Assembly: GCF_029351045.1 (NCBI RefSeq)
Contig: NZ_JARKIN010000001.1
Location: 989,001-1,053,000, forward strand
From: Streptomyces sp. WMMB303
Lineage (GTDB): Bacteria > Actinomycetota > Actinomycetes > Streptomycetales > Streptomycetaceae
Reading direction: 5' to 3'
Length of the DNA stretch: 64,000 nucleotides
Positions 17,646-26,260 of the stretch are shown one piece after another. Below the pieces are notes generated by a model. That model ran no database searches and was not told the DNA's origin. It saw only the letters and a program-made list of their open reading frames with translations. The stretch's first letter is position 1, and the number at the start of each line of letters is the position of its first letter. The translations under genes were made by a program, and so were the position numbers.

Positions 17646-17833
17646 AGGCATAACAGACTCTTCGCCGCAGACGCACCCGCTGCGCCACGTTCCGCGGGAG
17701 AGGTCGACCCCCACCTCGGACCCGCCCCCGGGCAGGGTTCCGTACACACCGGTACGTACAGAACCGCGACTCCGCCGCGCCACGCGAAGAGCACGGACGG
17801 TGCACCCAGGGGAGGGGGCGGGCCTCCTCGGCA

Positions 17834-18601
17834 TCACGGCAGCGTCAGGATGCGGGGACCCTGGTCGGTGACGGCGACGGTGTGTTCGGCATGGGCGGCC
17901 CGGCTGGCGTCGGTGGTCAGCAGCGTCCAGCCGTCGGCGCCGGCGCGGTAGGCGTTCCGCCCACCCGCCATGAACATGGGTTCGATGGCGAGCACCAGAC
18001 CGTGGCGGAGCGGGAAGCCGCGGCCGGGACGGCCCCTGTTGGGCACACGGGGGTCCTCGTGCATGCTCCGGCCGATGCCGTGGCCGCCGAAGTCGGCGGG
18101 CATGCCGCAGCCGGCCTGCCGGGCGACGGTGTCGACCGCGTGCGAGATGTCGCCGAGGCGTCCGCCGGGCTGCGCTGCGGCGATACCGGCGTCCAGGGCC
18201 AGCCGGGTGGCGTCGATCAGCTCGCGGTCCGCGGGGCGCGGGGTCCCGACGGTGAAGCTGACGGCCGCGTCCCCGGTCCAGCCGTCGAGCCGGGCACCGC
18301 AGTCGAGACTCACCAGATCGCCGTCGCGCAACCGGTAGTCGGTGGGGACGCCGTGCACGACGGCGTCGTTCACGGAGGTGCAGAGCACGGCCGGGAAGGG
18401 GGTCGGCGCGAAGGAGGGCCGGTACCCCAGGAACGGGGACTCGGCCCCCGCCTCGGCCAGCACCGCACGGGCCACCTCGTCGAGCTCCCGCAGGGACACC
18501 CCGATCCCGGCCGCCTCCCGGGCCGCGGCCAGGGCGCGAGCCACCACCCGCCCGGCCTCCCGCATCGCGTCCAGCGCGGCATCGGTCTTGATCTCCACCA
18601 T
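17834..18601 (-). CDS. map: Type I methionyl aminopeptidase
   Basis: A 255-residue methionine aminopeptidase, which removes the N-terminal methionine from new proteins in the cytoplasm. The five metal ligands are visible in order: the two Asp of SLDCGARLDGWTGDAAVSF, His of GGHGIGRSMHE, Glu of LAIEPMF and Glu of AEHTVAV. The ATG at 18599-18601 has the Shine-Dalgarno GGGAGA. It is divergent from an HTH gene, with a palindrome spanning both promoters. Streptomycetes usually have another map gene near the ribosomal operon, so this is probably a second copy. Confidence 0.95.
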   Translation of the reverse strand: MVEIKTDAALDAMREAGRVVARALAAAREAAGIGVSLRELDEVARAVLAEAGAESPFLGYRPSFAPTPFPAVLCTSVNDAVVHGVPTDYRLRDGDLVSLDCGARLDGWTGDAAVSFTVGTPRPADRELIDATRLALDAGIAAAQPGGRLGDISHAVDTVARQAGCGMPADFGGHGIGRSMHEDPRVPNRGRPGRGFPLRHGLVLAIEPMFMAGGRNAYRAGADGWTLLTTDASRAAHAEHTVAVTDQGPRILTLP

Positions 18602-18632
18602 GTACTGCGTCTCCCCGCCTCACCACTACCCA

Positions 18633-18654
18633 ATACTTATACCGGTATTAGTAT
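18633..18654. promoter_or_regulatory. Palindromic operator over divergent map/HTH promoters
   Basis: A 22-bp near-perfect palindrome is centred on ACCGGT (18641-18646), with outer arms ATACT/AGTAT and inner ATACCGGTAT. Its right edge contains TAGTAT (18649-18654), a -10 box 7 nt before the HTH ATG. Its left edge read backwards gives AAGTAT, a -10 box for map. A protein bound here would block both promoters. Confidence 0.7.
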
Positions 18655-18661
18655 CACAGTC

Positions 18662-18937
18662 ATGGTGAGGACTCCTTTGACCCCGGAGGAACGGGAACGC
18701 GGCGAGCGGTTCGGCCTGCTGCTGCGTCAGGCGCGCGGCAGCAGGAGCATGACGGAGGTGGCCGCCGCCGCGGGCGTCTCCGCGGAGACACTGCGCAAGA
18801 TCGAGACCGGCAGGGCACCCACCCCGGCCTTCTTCACCATCGCGGCCCTGGCCTCGGCGCTGCACGTGTCCCTGGACGCGCTGGCGGCGGGCTGCGCCCA
18901 GGACCCGGAACGGCAGGAGCCGGCGCTCTCGGCCTGA
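18662..18937 (+). CDS. XRE-type helix-turn-helix regulator
   Basis: A 91-residue protein consisting mostly of one Cro/C1-type HTH domain (FGLLLRQARGSRSMTEVAAA, then AGVSAETLRKIETGRAPTP). It probably binds the palindrome at its own promoter and so controls itself and map. The mRNA is likely leaderless because TAGTAT ends 7 nt before the ATG. Pairing of this small HTH gene with a divergent methionine aminopeptidase suggests a functional link not explained by known MAP biology. Confidence 0.87.
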   Translation: MVRTPLTPEERERGERFGLLLRQARGSRSMTEVAAAAGVSAETLRKIETGRAPTPAFFTIAALASALHVSLDALAAGCAQDPERQEPALSA

Positions 18938-18987
18938 CGGCAGGCATCGAGGCGCTCGGCCGCGCCAGGGAGAGCACCGTCCACGCG

Positions 18988-19060
<73 letters not shown>

Positions 19061-19138
19061 GATCGTAAACGAATGGCCCGGGACGGCAAGGGGCCGCGAT
19101 CATGAACCGACCGCCGCCTCCGTCGAAGGACCACGCCC

Positions 19139-19780
19139 ATGCCTGTGCCCCCGGACCCGACAGTGCTCCACCCGATGCCCGGGCAGCCACGGGTGGTGCT
19201 GCTCAAACCGCTCGTGAAGTCCCCGCTGATCGAGGTCGGCGCGTACACCTACTACGACGATCCGGACGATCCGACCGCGTTCGAGACACGCAACGTGCTG
19301 TACCACTACGGCCCGGAGAAGCTCGTCATCGGCAAGTTCTGCGCGCTGGGCACCGGCGTGCGGTTCCTGATGAACGGTGCCAACCACCGCGTGGACGGCC
19401 CCTCGACCTTCCCCTTCCCCTCCATGGGCGGCGCATGGGCGGAGCACTTCGACCTGCTCACCGGACTGCCCAGCCGGGGCGACACGGTCGTCGGCAACGA
19501 CGTCTGGTTCGGCCACGGCACGACAGTGCTGCCCGGTGTACGGATCGGACACGGCGCGATCCTCGGCTCCGGCGCGGTGGTCACCAAGGACGTACCCGAC
19601 TACGGGATCGTGGGCGGCAACCCGGCACGGCTCCTCCGCTCCCGGTACGGCCCGGAGGACGTCGCCCGGCTGCTCGCGGTGGCCTGGTGGGACTGGCCCG
19701 CGGAACACCTCACCGACCAGGTGCGGACGGTCATGTCGGGCAGCGTCGCCGAACTGGAGGCCGCAGCCCCGCGGACCTGA
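19139..19780 (+). CDS. Vat-like acetyltransferase (xenobiotic acetyltransferase family)
   Basis: A 213-residue left-handed beta-helix acyltransferase of the streptogramin A/chloramphenicol (CatB) group. The catalytic histidine is H83 in NGANHRVDG, followed by the TFPF segment and hexapeptide repeats such as VVGNDVWFGHG and VRIGHGAILGSGAVVTKD. Family members acetylate streptogramin A antibiotics with acetyl-CoA; the substrate here is inferred. GAAGGA lies 8 nt before the ATG. It is followed by a second resistance-type gene for macrolides. Confidence 0.88.
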   Translation: MPVPPDPTVLHPMPGQPRVVLLKPLVKSPLIEVGAYTYYDDPDDPTAFETRNVLYHYGPEKLVIGKFCALGTGVRFLMNGANHRVDGPSTFPFPSMGGAWAEHFDLLTGLPSRGDTVVGNDVWFGHGTTVLPGVRIGHGAILGSGAVVTKDVPDYGIVGGNPARLLRSRYGPEDVARLLAVAWWDWPAEHLTDQVRTVMSGSVAELEAAAPRT

Positions 19781-19810
19781 CGCTCCCGCAGCTCCGGCGC
19801 CCCGCCCGGC

Positions 19811-19838
19811 CCCTCGGCTCCCGGCGGGACGCCGAGGG
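19811..19838 (+). terminator. Hairpin downstream of the Vat-like gene
   Basis: CCCTCGGC (19811-19818) pairs with GCCGAGGG (19831-19838), 30 bp after the stop codon. The 10-bp block GCCGAGGGAC then repeats directly at 19841-19850. Terminator function is inferred. Confidence 0.5.
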
Positions 19839-19894
19839 ACGCCGAGGGACGGTACCGGCGGGAAAAGGGAGTGCCCGCGAGCCGGGGCCGGGGC

Positions 19895-19900
19895 TAAAGT
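19895..19900 (+). promoter_or_regulatory. -10 box of a probable leaderless leader-ORF transcript
   Basis: TAAAGT is 7 nt before the ATG at 19908. An AAAA tract at 19863-19866 lies just before a possible -35 region (GTGCCC, 19871-19876, spacer 18). That arrangement recalls WhiB7/WblC-type resistance promoters, but the match is loose. Confidence 0.5.
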
Positions 19901-19907
19901 CGCGGGC

Positions 19908-19937
19908 ATGTACTTCTGCACTCAGCTCTACGGCTGA
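19908..19937 (+). CDS. Nine-residue leader peptide MYFCTQLYG
   Basis: A short ORF (ATG 19908, stop TGA 19935-19937) encodes MYFCTQLYG. It begins where transcription should start, 130 bp before the glycosyltransferase ATG, and is followed by two hairpins. This is the layout of ribosome-mediated attenuators that sense macrolides, so stalling on this peptide may open the downstream RNA. The peptide does not match a leader that I know, and the assignment is an inference from position and structure. Confidence 0.5.
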   Translation: MYFCTQLYG

Positions 19938-19943
19938 CACGGC

Positions 19944-20027
19944 CGGGGCAACGCCCCGCCGCTCTCCGGCACGCCCCTGTGCGCGCCCCGTCCGGTACTG
20001 CCGGGCAGGCCGGCGCCCGGGCCTGCC
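19944..20027 (+). promoter_or_regulatory. Candidate attenuator hairpins before the macrolide glycosyltransferase
   Basis: Hairpin 1 pairs CGGGGC (19944-19949) with GCCCCG (19953-19958), starting 7 nt after the leader stop. Hairpin 2 pairs GGCAGGCC (20004-20011) with GGCCTGCC (20020-20027), ending 39 nt before the coding start. No U-tract follows. Confidence 0.45.
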
Positions 20028-20066
20028 GTGCCCTGTTCGCCGCAGACCTGAAGTGAGTGATCACCC

Positions 20067-21242
20067 TTGTCCCGTCGCCGTGCCCATATCGCGATGGTCG
20101 GCATCCCCGCCGTCAGCCACGTCCTGCCCAGCCTCGAGGTCATCCGCGAACTGGTGGCCCGCGGCCACCGGGTGACCTACGCCAACGACCCGGCGGTGGC
20201 CGACCTGACCGCGGGCACCGGAGCCGAACCCGTCGCCTGCACCTCCACGCTGCCGGTCGCCGACAACAACTGGCCCGAGGATCCCGTCGCCGCGATGGAC
20301 CTCTTCCTCGACAACGCCGCCCAGGCGCTGCCCCAGTTGCACGCCGCCTACCGCAGCGACCCGGCGGACCTGTACCTGTACGACATCGGCGGCTACGCCG
20401 CACGCGCGCTGGCCGAAGCACAGAACCGGCCGCTCATGCAGCTCTCCCCGACCTTCGTGGCCTGGGACGGCTACGAGCAGGAGATCGGGGCGCAGCTGCG
20501 GCAGCTGCCGGGCGCGGAAGCGCACCGGGCCAAGTTCGCCCGGTGGCTGGCCGGCTGCGGGGCGACCACCACCGACGTGGACGCCTTCTGCGGCTCGCCC
20601 GCGCGGGCCCTGGCCCTGATCACCCGGGCGATGCAGCCGCACGCCGACCGGGTCGATTCCGGCCGGGTGGCCTTCGTCGGGCCCTGCTTCGGCACAGCCG
20701 CGTCCGCCGACCGGTGGACCCGCCCGGCGGACGCGGAGAACGTGCTGCTGGTCTCCCTGGGCTCGGCCTACACCCGGCAGCCCGACTTCTACCGGCGATG
20801 CCTGGCGGCCTACGGCGAACTGCCCGGGTGGCATGTCGTCCTCCAGATCGGCAAGTACACCGACCCGGGGGAACTCGGCACCGTCCCCGCCAACGTCGAA
20901 GTGCGGTCCTGGGTGCCGCAGCGGGCGATCCTGGCGCAGGCGGACGCCTTCGTCACCCACGCCGGGATGGGCGGCTGCGGAGAGGGGCTGCTGGCGGGCG
21001 TCCCGATGATCGCCGTGCCGCAGGCCGCCGACCAGTTCATGAACGCCGACCGGCTGGTGGAACTGGGCGTGGCCCGCCGGCTGGACACTCCGGAGGCGAC
21101 CGCCGAAGCGCTGCGCGCGGCACTGCGCGAACTGGTCACCGACCCGGAGGTCGCCCGCCGTTCCGAGCTGCTGCGCGCTCGGGCCCGGGACGAGGGCGGC
21201 ACCGCGCGCGCCGCCGATCTCGTCGAGGAGATGCTGGCCTGA
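20067..21242 (+). CDS. MGT-family macrolide-type glycosyltransferase
   Basis: A 391-residue GT1 enzyme resembling OleD/Mgt macrolide-inactivating glycosyltransferases. The probable catalytic base is H18 in VSHVLPSLEV, and the UDP-sugar-binding C-terminal motif is VRSWVPQRAILAQADAFVTH, then AGMGGCGEGLLAGVPMI. Such enzymes glucosylate the desosamine 2'-OH of macrolides; related enzymes also accept flavonoids. It is preceded by the leader ORF and hairpins, and it is convergent with the mannosidase operon across a terminator. Confidence 0.9.
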   Translation: MSRRRAHIAMVGIPAVSHVLPSLEVIRELVARGHRVTYANDPAVADLTAGTGAEPVACTSTLPVADNNWPEDPVAAMDLFLDNAAQALPQLHAAYRSDPADLYLYDIGGYAARALAEAQNRPLMQLSPTFVAWDGYEQEIGAQLRQLPGAEAHRAKFARWLAGCGATTTDVDAFCGSPARALALITRAMQPHADRVDSGRVAFVGPCFGTAASADRWTRPADAENVLLVSLGSAYTRQPDFYRRCLAAYGELPGWHVVLQIGKYTDPGELGTVPANVEVRSWVPQRAILAQADAFVTHAGMGGCGEGLLAGVPMIAVPQAADQFMNADRLVELGVARRLDTPEATAEALRAALRELVTDPEVARRSELLRARARDEGGTARAADLVEEMLA

Positions 21243-21256
21243 TCCCGCCTGCGGCG

Positions 21257-21281
21257 GGGCACCGGGGCGCGCCCGGTGCCC
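21257..21281. terminator. Bidirectional terminator hairpin
   Basis: GGGCACCGGG (21257-21266) pairs perfectly with CCCGGTGCCC (21272-21281) around GCGCG. It lies between the convergent glycosyltransferase and mannosidase genes. Confidence 0.8.
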
Positions 21282-21295
21282 GGCCGCTCCCCGGC

Positions 21296-24043
21296 TCAGC
21301 GCTCCAGCAGGAAGGTGGCGATCTCCCAGGGCCGCAGCCGTACGGCGACGGACTCGTCCTCCACGGACAGTTCTCCCTGCCCGGCCGGGCGGCCGAGCAG
21401 ATCGCAGCGCCGCGCGGACCGCAGCCCCGGCAGCGCGAGCCGGGCCGGCACCGGGTGCGGGACCTCGGCGACGACGCGGACCTCCAGCCGCCCCTCGCGC
21501 TCCCGCACCGCGCTCAGCACCACGCCCTCACCGGCGAGGGTGAGCCCGTGCCCCGCGCCGGGCAGCGGGGTGGCGGCGGTCGCGGTGCCGGGCAGCGCGG
21601 TGAAGGGGTGCCGGAAGGACTCGGCGGCGGCGTGCACCCCCGACTCGTGCCACTCCCCCGGGTACGGCAGCACGCCGAAGGTCACCGTCCGCGGTCCCCG
21701 GCACTGCGCCTGCGGGGTGGCGAACTCGCCGCCCGCGGGCTCGTCCCGCCACACATGGCGGTTGCGGGACATCATGCCGGTCGGCCGCAGGAGGGTCAGC
21801 GCCAGCTCGCCGCCCTCCGCGACCAGTTCGTACTCGGTGGCGTGCTCCAGCAGCACCGCCGCACCGCCCGCCGCGACGAACGCGGCGGCCGGGAAGGTCG
21901 GCAGCGGTTCCTCGCCGAAGCCGCCCTCCGCGGTGAGGCCCCGCTCGACCACGGCGAACTGCCCCTCCGCGTGCGAGGTCCCGGCGCGGCGGGGCAGCGG
22001 GACATGCAGCCGCACGCGGTGGTCCTCGCTGCGGTTGTCGAAGGAGACGTGCAGCCGCACGAACCGCTCGCCGGCCCGCAGCTCGACCCGGGTGAGCACC
22101 GTCGTCGGCTCGGTGGCGGCGGTACGGCCGTCGGCGGCGACGTCACCGGCCGCGGGCCAGGCGTAGCGGCGCTCGATCTCGTACGCGCCGAGCAGCGGGC
22201 CCTCCGCGAGGCGGCGGACGGTGACCCCGGTGGGCCGGTCCACCAGCACGTCGTGCCGGGGCGGTGCGTAGTTGTAGGTGTCTCCGAGGTCGCCGCCGTC
22301 CACCACCCGTCCCACACCGGTCAGTTCGAGGCCGTCCGCGGTCCGCATGGTGCAGGTGCCGTCCTCGGCGGGCTCCACGGTGAGCAGGCCGTTGGTGAGC
22401 GCGCCGTCCGCAGCGCGCACCGGGTGCGCGGGCTCGGGCGCCGCGCCCGGTGCGGCGCGCACCGCCGTGTGGCCCAGCGCCGGTGCCGGGACCGCCGCGA
22501 CGATCCGCTGCCGGGGCTCGGCCTCGATGACGACCCGCCAGTCGCCCTCCGGCCGCGCGGCGGACAGCGCGTCCCGGACCTCGGCGACGTCGAATCCGGC
22601 CTCGCTCCTCCGGGCGACGGTGAAGTGCAGCAGCCGCTCGGCGGGGTCGAGGTGCCAGGAGGTGATCTCCTGCCCGTACAGCTCGTTGCCGTGCACCCGC
22701 GCCAGCACGGTGGGCAGCCGGCCGGCCGGAACGGTGTCGTCGGCCAGCAGCGTGGGCGCGGGGGTCGTCCGCTGAGCGGGGAGGACGGTGCCGTCCGCGG
22801 TGGCCAGGTGCACGGGTCCGTCGCCCGCCACCTCCAGCTCCACCAGGTCGGTGCGGAGGGCGGGCGTCGGGTTGCACAGCAGGTGCGCGTCGTGCGGGAC
22901 CTGCGCGGCCAGCCGCTTGCCGACCATGTCCCGTACGGCCAGGCCCAGTTGTTCGGCCTCCGCGATGCGTGCCGCGACCTGCTGCGCGGTCTCGTCGCAG
23001 CCGCAGCCGGTGACGGAGTCGTGGCAGGAGACCTCGATCAGGCGGTGCCAGGCCATCTCCAGGAAACGCTGTGCCGCGTCGTCGAGCCACAGCGCGGCCG
23101 ACGGCTCGGCGTACCGCTCCACGGCGCGTTCGGCGCGGGCCATGGCCTGCTTGAGCGGGGCGCGCGCGGAGAGGACGCCGGGCAGGATGTTGGCCCGCGC
23201 GTGGCTGCGCAGTTCGCCGTGCACGGCCCGCAGTCCCGCCGTGTCGGTGGGCTGTGCCGCGAAGTACTCGGCCAGGGTCGCCAGCCGCAGCCGGGTCCCG
23301 CCCTCGGGCGGCTGCCGCCGGTTGTGCCGCTCCAGCAGATCGGCCAGGTCCGCGGCGGGTGCGGTGTGGTCCGAGCCGTACATCGCCAGCATCGGGGAGC
23401 CGTCCGGCCGCCAGGCACGGAGCGCCTCGGCGATGGCGCCGGCCCGCTCGGCGACCCGCTCCGGGTCGTCGAACAGACCTGCCGCGCTGCCGTATCCGCC
23501 CGCCGCCAGGTACTCGGTGCGGACGGCCGTGCCGTCGGGCGCGGTCCAGGCGAAGACGTGGCTGTCCACGGAGGCCGGGACTCCGCGCCACACGCAGGCG
23601 TGTTCGAGTCCGGCTCCGCGCAGGATCTGCGGCATCTGGGCGCAGTGCCCGAACATGTCGGGCAGGTAGCCGACCGGGAGCGAACCGCCCAGCTGCCGAC
23701 TGCGGCGCAGGCCGAGTTCGAGATTGCGGACGATGTTCTCGCCGGAGCAGAGGAACTCGTCCAGCAGGATCTGCCACGGCCCCACCGCCAGCCGGCCCGC
23801 GGCGACCAGCGCCGCCAACTGCTCGCGCCTGTCGGGCCGGACCTCCAGGTAGTCGTCCACCGCGACGGCCTGCCCGTCCAGGGTGAAGCGCTGGCGCGAG
23901 TCGTTCCCCATGCGTTCCAGCACCTCGTCCAGCAGCCCGATGAGCTGGAGGCGGAACTGCTGGAAGGGCAGATACCACTCCCGGTCCCAGTGGGTGTGCG
24001 GCACGATGACGAGTTCTTCCGTGCCCGGCTGTGTGACGCTCAT
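21296..24043 (-). CDS. Glycoside hydrolase family 38 alpha-mannosidase
   Basis: A 915-residue GH38 enzyme. The zinc motif HTHWDREW is at residues 16-23 (H18 and D20 as ligands), the probable nucleophile is D129 in GYLPDMFGH, and a further ligand is in SCHDSVTGCGCDE. C-terminal beta domains fill residues 400-915. There is no signal peptide, so it works on mannosides after import by the upstream ABC system. The ATG overlaps the Gfo/Idh/MocA stop by ATGA. It is the last gene of the operon. Confidence 0.93.
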   Translation of the reverse strand: MSVTQPGTEELVIVPHTHWDREWYLPFQQFRLQLIGLLDEVLERMGNDSRQRFTLDGQAVAVDDYLEVRPDRREQLAALVAAGRLAVGPWQILLDEFLCSGENIVRNLELGLRRSRQLGGSLPVGYLPDMFGHCAQMPQILRGAGLEHACVWRGVPASVDSHVFAWTAPDGTAVRTEYLAAGGYGSAAGLFDDPERVAERAGAIAEALRAWRPDGSPMLAMYGSDHTAPAADLADLLERHNRRQPPEGGTRLRLATLAEYFAAQPTDTAGLRAVHGELRSHARANILPGVLSARAPLKQAMARAERAVERYAEPSAALWLDDAAQRFLEMAWHRLIEVSCHDSVTGCGCDETAQQVAARIAEAEQLGLAVRDMVGKRLAAQVPHDAHLLCNPTPALRTDLVELEVAGDGPVHLATADGTVLPAQRTTPAPTLLADDTVPAGRLPTVLARVHGNELYGQEITSWHLDPAERLLHFTVARRSEAGFDVAEVRDALSAARPEGDWRVVIEAEPRQRIVAAVPAPALGHTAVRAAPGAAPEPAHPVRAADGALTNGLLTVEPAEDGTCTMRTADGLELTGVGRVVDGGDLGDTYNYAPPRHDVLVDRPTGVTVRRLAEGPLLGAYEIERRYAWPAAGDVAADGRTAATEPTTVLTRVELRAGERFVRLHVSFDNRSEDHRVRLHVPLPRRAGTSHAEGQFAVVERGLTAEGGFGEEPLPTFPAAAFVAAGGAAVLLEHATEYELVAEGGELALTLLRPTGMMSRNRHVWRDEPAGGEFATPQAQCRGPRTVTFGVLPYPGEWHESGVHAAAESFRHPFTALPGTATAATPLPGAGHGLTLAGEGVVLSAVREREGRLEVRVVAEVPHPVPARLALPGLRSARRCDLLGRPAGQGELSVEDESVAVRLRPWEIATFLLER

Positions 24044-25224
24044 GCGGTTGCTGCCTCTCCTTCGCAGGGGAGCCGGTGGTGGGCCGCGTACGCCGCGACG
24101 GCGCGCTGCGCGGTGATCAGGTCGTCCAGCGCGCCCTCGGCGCCGGTCTGCGGCGGGGTGCCCTCGGTGACCATCGCGTGGAAGGCGGCCAGCTCCTCCT
24201 CGAACGCCTCGGCCACCGAACGGTGTTCGGCACGGCGCTCGGTGTGCGGCCCCTCCCCCGGGGCCCTGGAGGTCTCGGTCAGCACGGTGGGCGCGTTCAT
24301 CAGATACGGGGAAGGGAAGGCCAGTTCCAGGGTGCCGCTCTCGTGGTGGACGGCGAAGGTCTCCCGGTAGGCGGCGTGACCGGGCAGGAAGTGCCAGCGG
24401 ATCGCGTAGCGGGCGCCGCCGGGCAGCCTTCCGGACAGTTCGACGGAGCCGGGGCCCTCGGCGGAGGCGCCCCACATGGCGGCCAGGTCGACGGTCTCGG
24501 GGGCGCCGGCCGCGGTCCGCAGCAGCGACAGGTCGTGGCTGATGGAGCCGATGACGATGTGGTAGAGCGAGCGCATTTCCGGGGTGGCGCCGCTGCCGAG
24601 CGCGTCGTCCGTCAGCGCGTCGTCGCGTGCCGTGAGCGCGGCCAGTTCCGCCGCGTCCACGTCGCCGCCGGGTGCGGGCAGCCGGGCGAAGGCGAGCTGG
24701 TCGGGTCCGGTGGGGTGCAGGACGCACACCTCGGCTGACCGGACGCGGGAGGGGCCGCCCGTGTCCGCGAGCAGCGCCGCCAGCCTCCGGGTGGCCGGGT
24801 CGTACTGCTTCATGTAGCCGACCATCAGCCGCGGGCCGCGCTGCTGGGCGCGTTCGGCATCCCCGATGCGGGCCGCCTCGGCCCGGGTGAAGGCGAGCGG
24901 CTTCTCGCACAGGACGGCGTGCCCGGCGCGCAGCGCGGCCTCGGCGGCCGGCCCGTGCGAGCCGGAGGTCAGCAGCATGACGGCGTCGAAGCCGCCGTCG
25001 GCGAGCAGCGACTCGGTGCTCGTGTGCCGGTGCTCGGGCGGTACGCCGTACCGGGCGCCGAGCTCCGCGAGGGCGCTCGGGGACAGGTCGCACAGCGCGG
25101 TGATCTCGAACAGCTCGCGGCGGCGTTCCAGCAGCGGCAGATGCGCGGTGCGTGCGATGGCCCCGAGCCCCGCGACGGCGATGCGCAGGCGCCGGCCGGC
25201 CGGCGTGGCGGTGGCGGGGGTCAT
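24040..25224 (-). CDS. Gfo/Idh/MocA family oxidoreductase
   Basis: A 394-residue NAD(P)-dependent oxidoreductase. The Rossmann motif IAVAGLGAIARTAHLPLLER is near residues 15-33, and the conserved catalytic-site lysine is in LCEKPLAFT. The C-terminal alpha/beta domain follows. It overlaps the isomerase upstream and the mannosidase downstream by 4 bp each. In this operon it probably oxidises or rearranges the released sugar together with the isomerase. Confidence 0.93.
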   Translation of the reverse strand: MTPATATPAGRRLRIAVAGLGAIARTAHLPLLERRRELFEITALCDLSPSALAELGARYGVPPEHRHTSTESLLADGGFDAVMLLTSGSHGPAAEAALRAGHAVLCEKPLAFTRAEAARIGDAERAQQRGPRLMVGYMKQYDPATRRLAALLADTGGPSRVRSAEVCVLHPTGPDQLAFARLPAPGGDVDAAELAALTARDDALTDDALGSGATPEMRSLYHIVIGSISHDLSLLRTAAGAPETVDLAAMWGASAEGPGSVELSGRLPGGARYAIRWHFLPGHAAYRETFAVHHESGTLELAFPSPYLMNAPTVLTETSRAPGEGPHTERRAEHRSVAEAFEEELAAFHAMVTEGTPPQTGAEGALDDLITAQRAVAAYAAHHRLPCEGEAATA

Positions 25225-26222
25225 GGGTGCGGCCTTTCCTGGAGGAGCGGTTCGGACGGTGTCCCGTGCGGTCCCACGGGGGGCGGATCATGCAGCAGGC
25301 GGTGCAGGAGTGCGCGGTTCGCCTTCTGCTGCGCGGCGATGCGGCTCTGGTCCGGGTCCGTCTTCCGGTCCTGGTCCTGGGGAGAGGCGTCCTGCTCGAC
25401 GACCAGCCAGCCGCCGTAGTCCGCTTCCCGCAGGGCTGCCAGGACGGCGGGGAGGTCGAGGTCGCCCTCGCCCAAAGCGGGGAACCCGCCGGCGGCGACC
25501 ACCGCCCACAGGTCCCCGCCGGCGCGGCGGACCCGTGCGTGCACGGCGCGGTCCGCGTCCTTGAGGTGCACCTGGCGGATCCGGGGCCCGAACTCGGCCA
25601 CCGCCGCCACCGGATCGCCGCCGGCCAGCCACCAGTGCCCGGTGTCCAGGCACAGCGAGACATCGGTGCGGGAGAGCAGCCGGCGGGTCTCCTCGGGGGT
25701 TTCCACCACGGTCCCCAGATGCGGGTGGAAGACCGGCTCCAGCCCGCGCTCCCGGCACCGGTCAGCGGCCCGCTGGACGTCCGCGGCGAAGTCCTCCCAC
25801 TCCCGGTCAGGACGGTCCGGACCGTCCGAGGGCAGCCGGCCCGGACCGTAGGGCGGGCCCGGGGCCGCGAAGCGCTCCGGGTCGGCGGGGCAGGCCAGCG
25901 TGGGGCGCGGCGCGAAGAGCGCGTCGTCGACCGGGACGGCGGTGAAAGTGTCCAGGGTCCGGTCGAGGGCGCGCAGGTCGGCGGCGAACGCGGCGGGCTC
26001 CGCGCCGTAGCGCAGATCGGCCCAGCCGCCCGCCAGGGAGAGGTCGTGCCGGGCGAGGCGGCGGGCCAGCGCCTCGCCTTCTCCGAGGTAGCCGAGCGGG
26101 CCGCTGTCGGTTCCCCGGTAGCCGTGGTCGCGGAAGGCGGCCAGCAGGCGGTCCGGCGGGAGCGGGTGGTCGGGGCGGTATATCCCGTACGAGACAGGGG
26201 CGTTGGCGATACGGACGCGCAT
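25221..26222 (-). CDS. Sugar phosphate isomerase/epimerase (IolE/xylose-isomerase-like barrel)
   Basis: A 333-residue TIM-barrel protein resembling inosose dehydratase/IolE relatives: ANAPVSYGIY at the start, then FHPHLGTVVETPEE, SLCLDTGHWWLAGGD and VHLKDAD, which carry the acidic and histidine metal ligands. The C-terminal 50 residues are a Gln/Asp/Pro-rich tail. The ATG at 26220-26222 is 38 bp after the PHP gene stop. Confidence 0.88.
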   Translation of the reverse strand: MRVRIANAPVSYGIYRPDHPLPPDRLLAAFRDHGYRGTDSGPLGYLGEGEALARRLARHDLSLAGGWADLRYGAEPAAFAADLRALDRTLDTFTAVPVDDALFAPRPTLACPADPERFAAPGPPYGPGRLPSDGPDRPDREWEDFAADVQRAADRCRERGLEPVFHPHLGTVVETPEETRRLLSRTDVSLCLDTGHWWLAGGDPVAAVAEFGPRIRQVHLKDADRAVHARVRRAGGDLWAVVAAGGFPALGEGDLDLPAVLAALREADYGGWLVVEQDASPQDQDRKTDPDQSRIAAQQKANRALLHRLLHDPPPVGPHGTPSEPLLQERPHP

Positions 26223-26260
26223 GGATCCCTTTCGTGGCGCCGGGTGGGCGCCCGGACGGT

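Noticed and set aside
20057..24370. A 1437-codon open frame on the plus strand
   Set aside because: It runs over the glycosyltransferase in another frame and antisense to the mannosidase, with a low-complexity, His/Gly/Arg-rich product.
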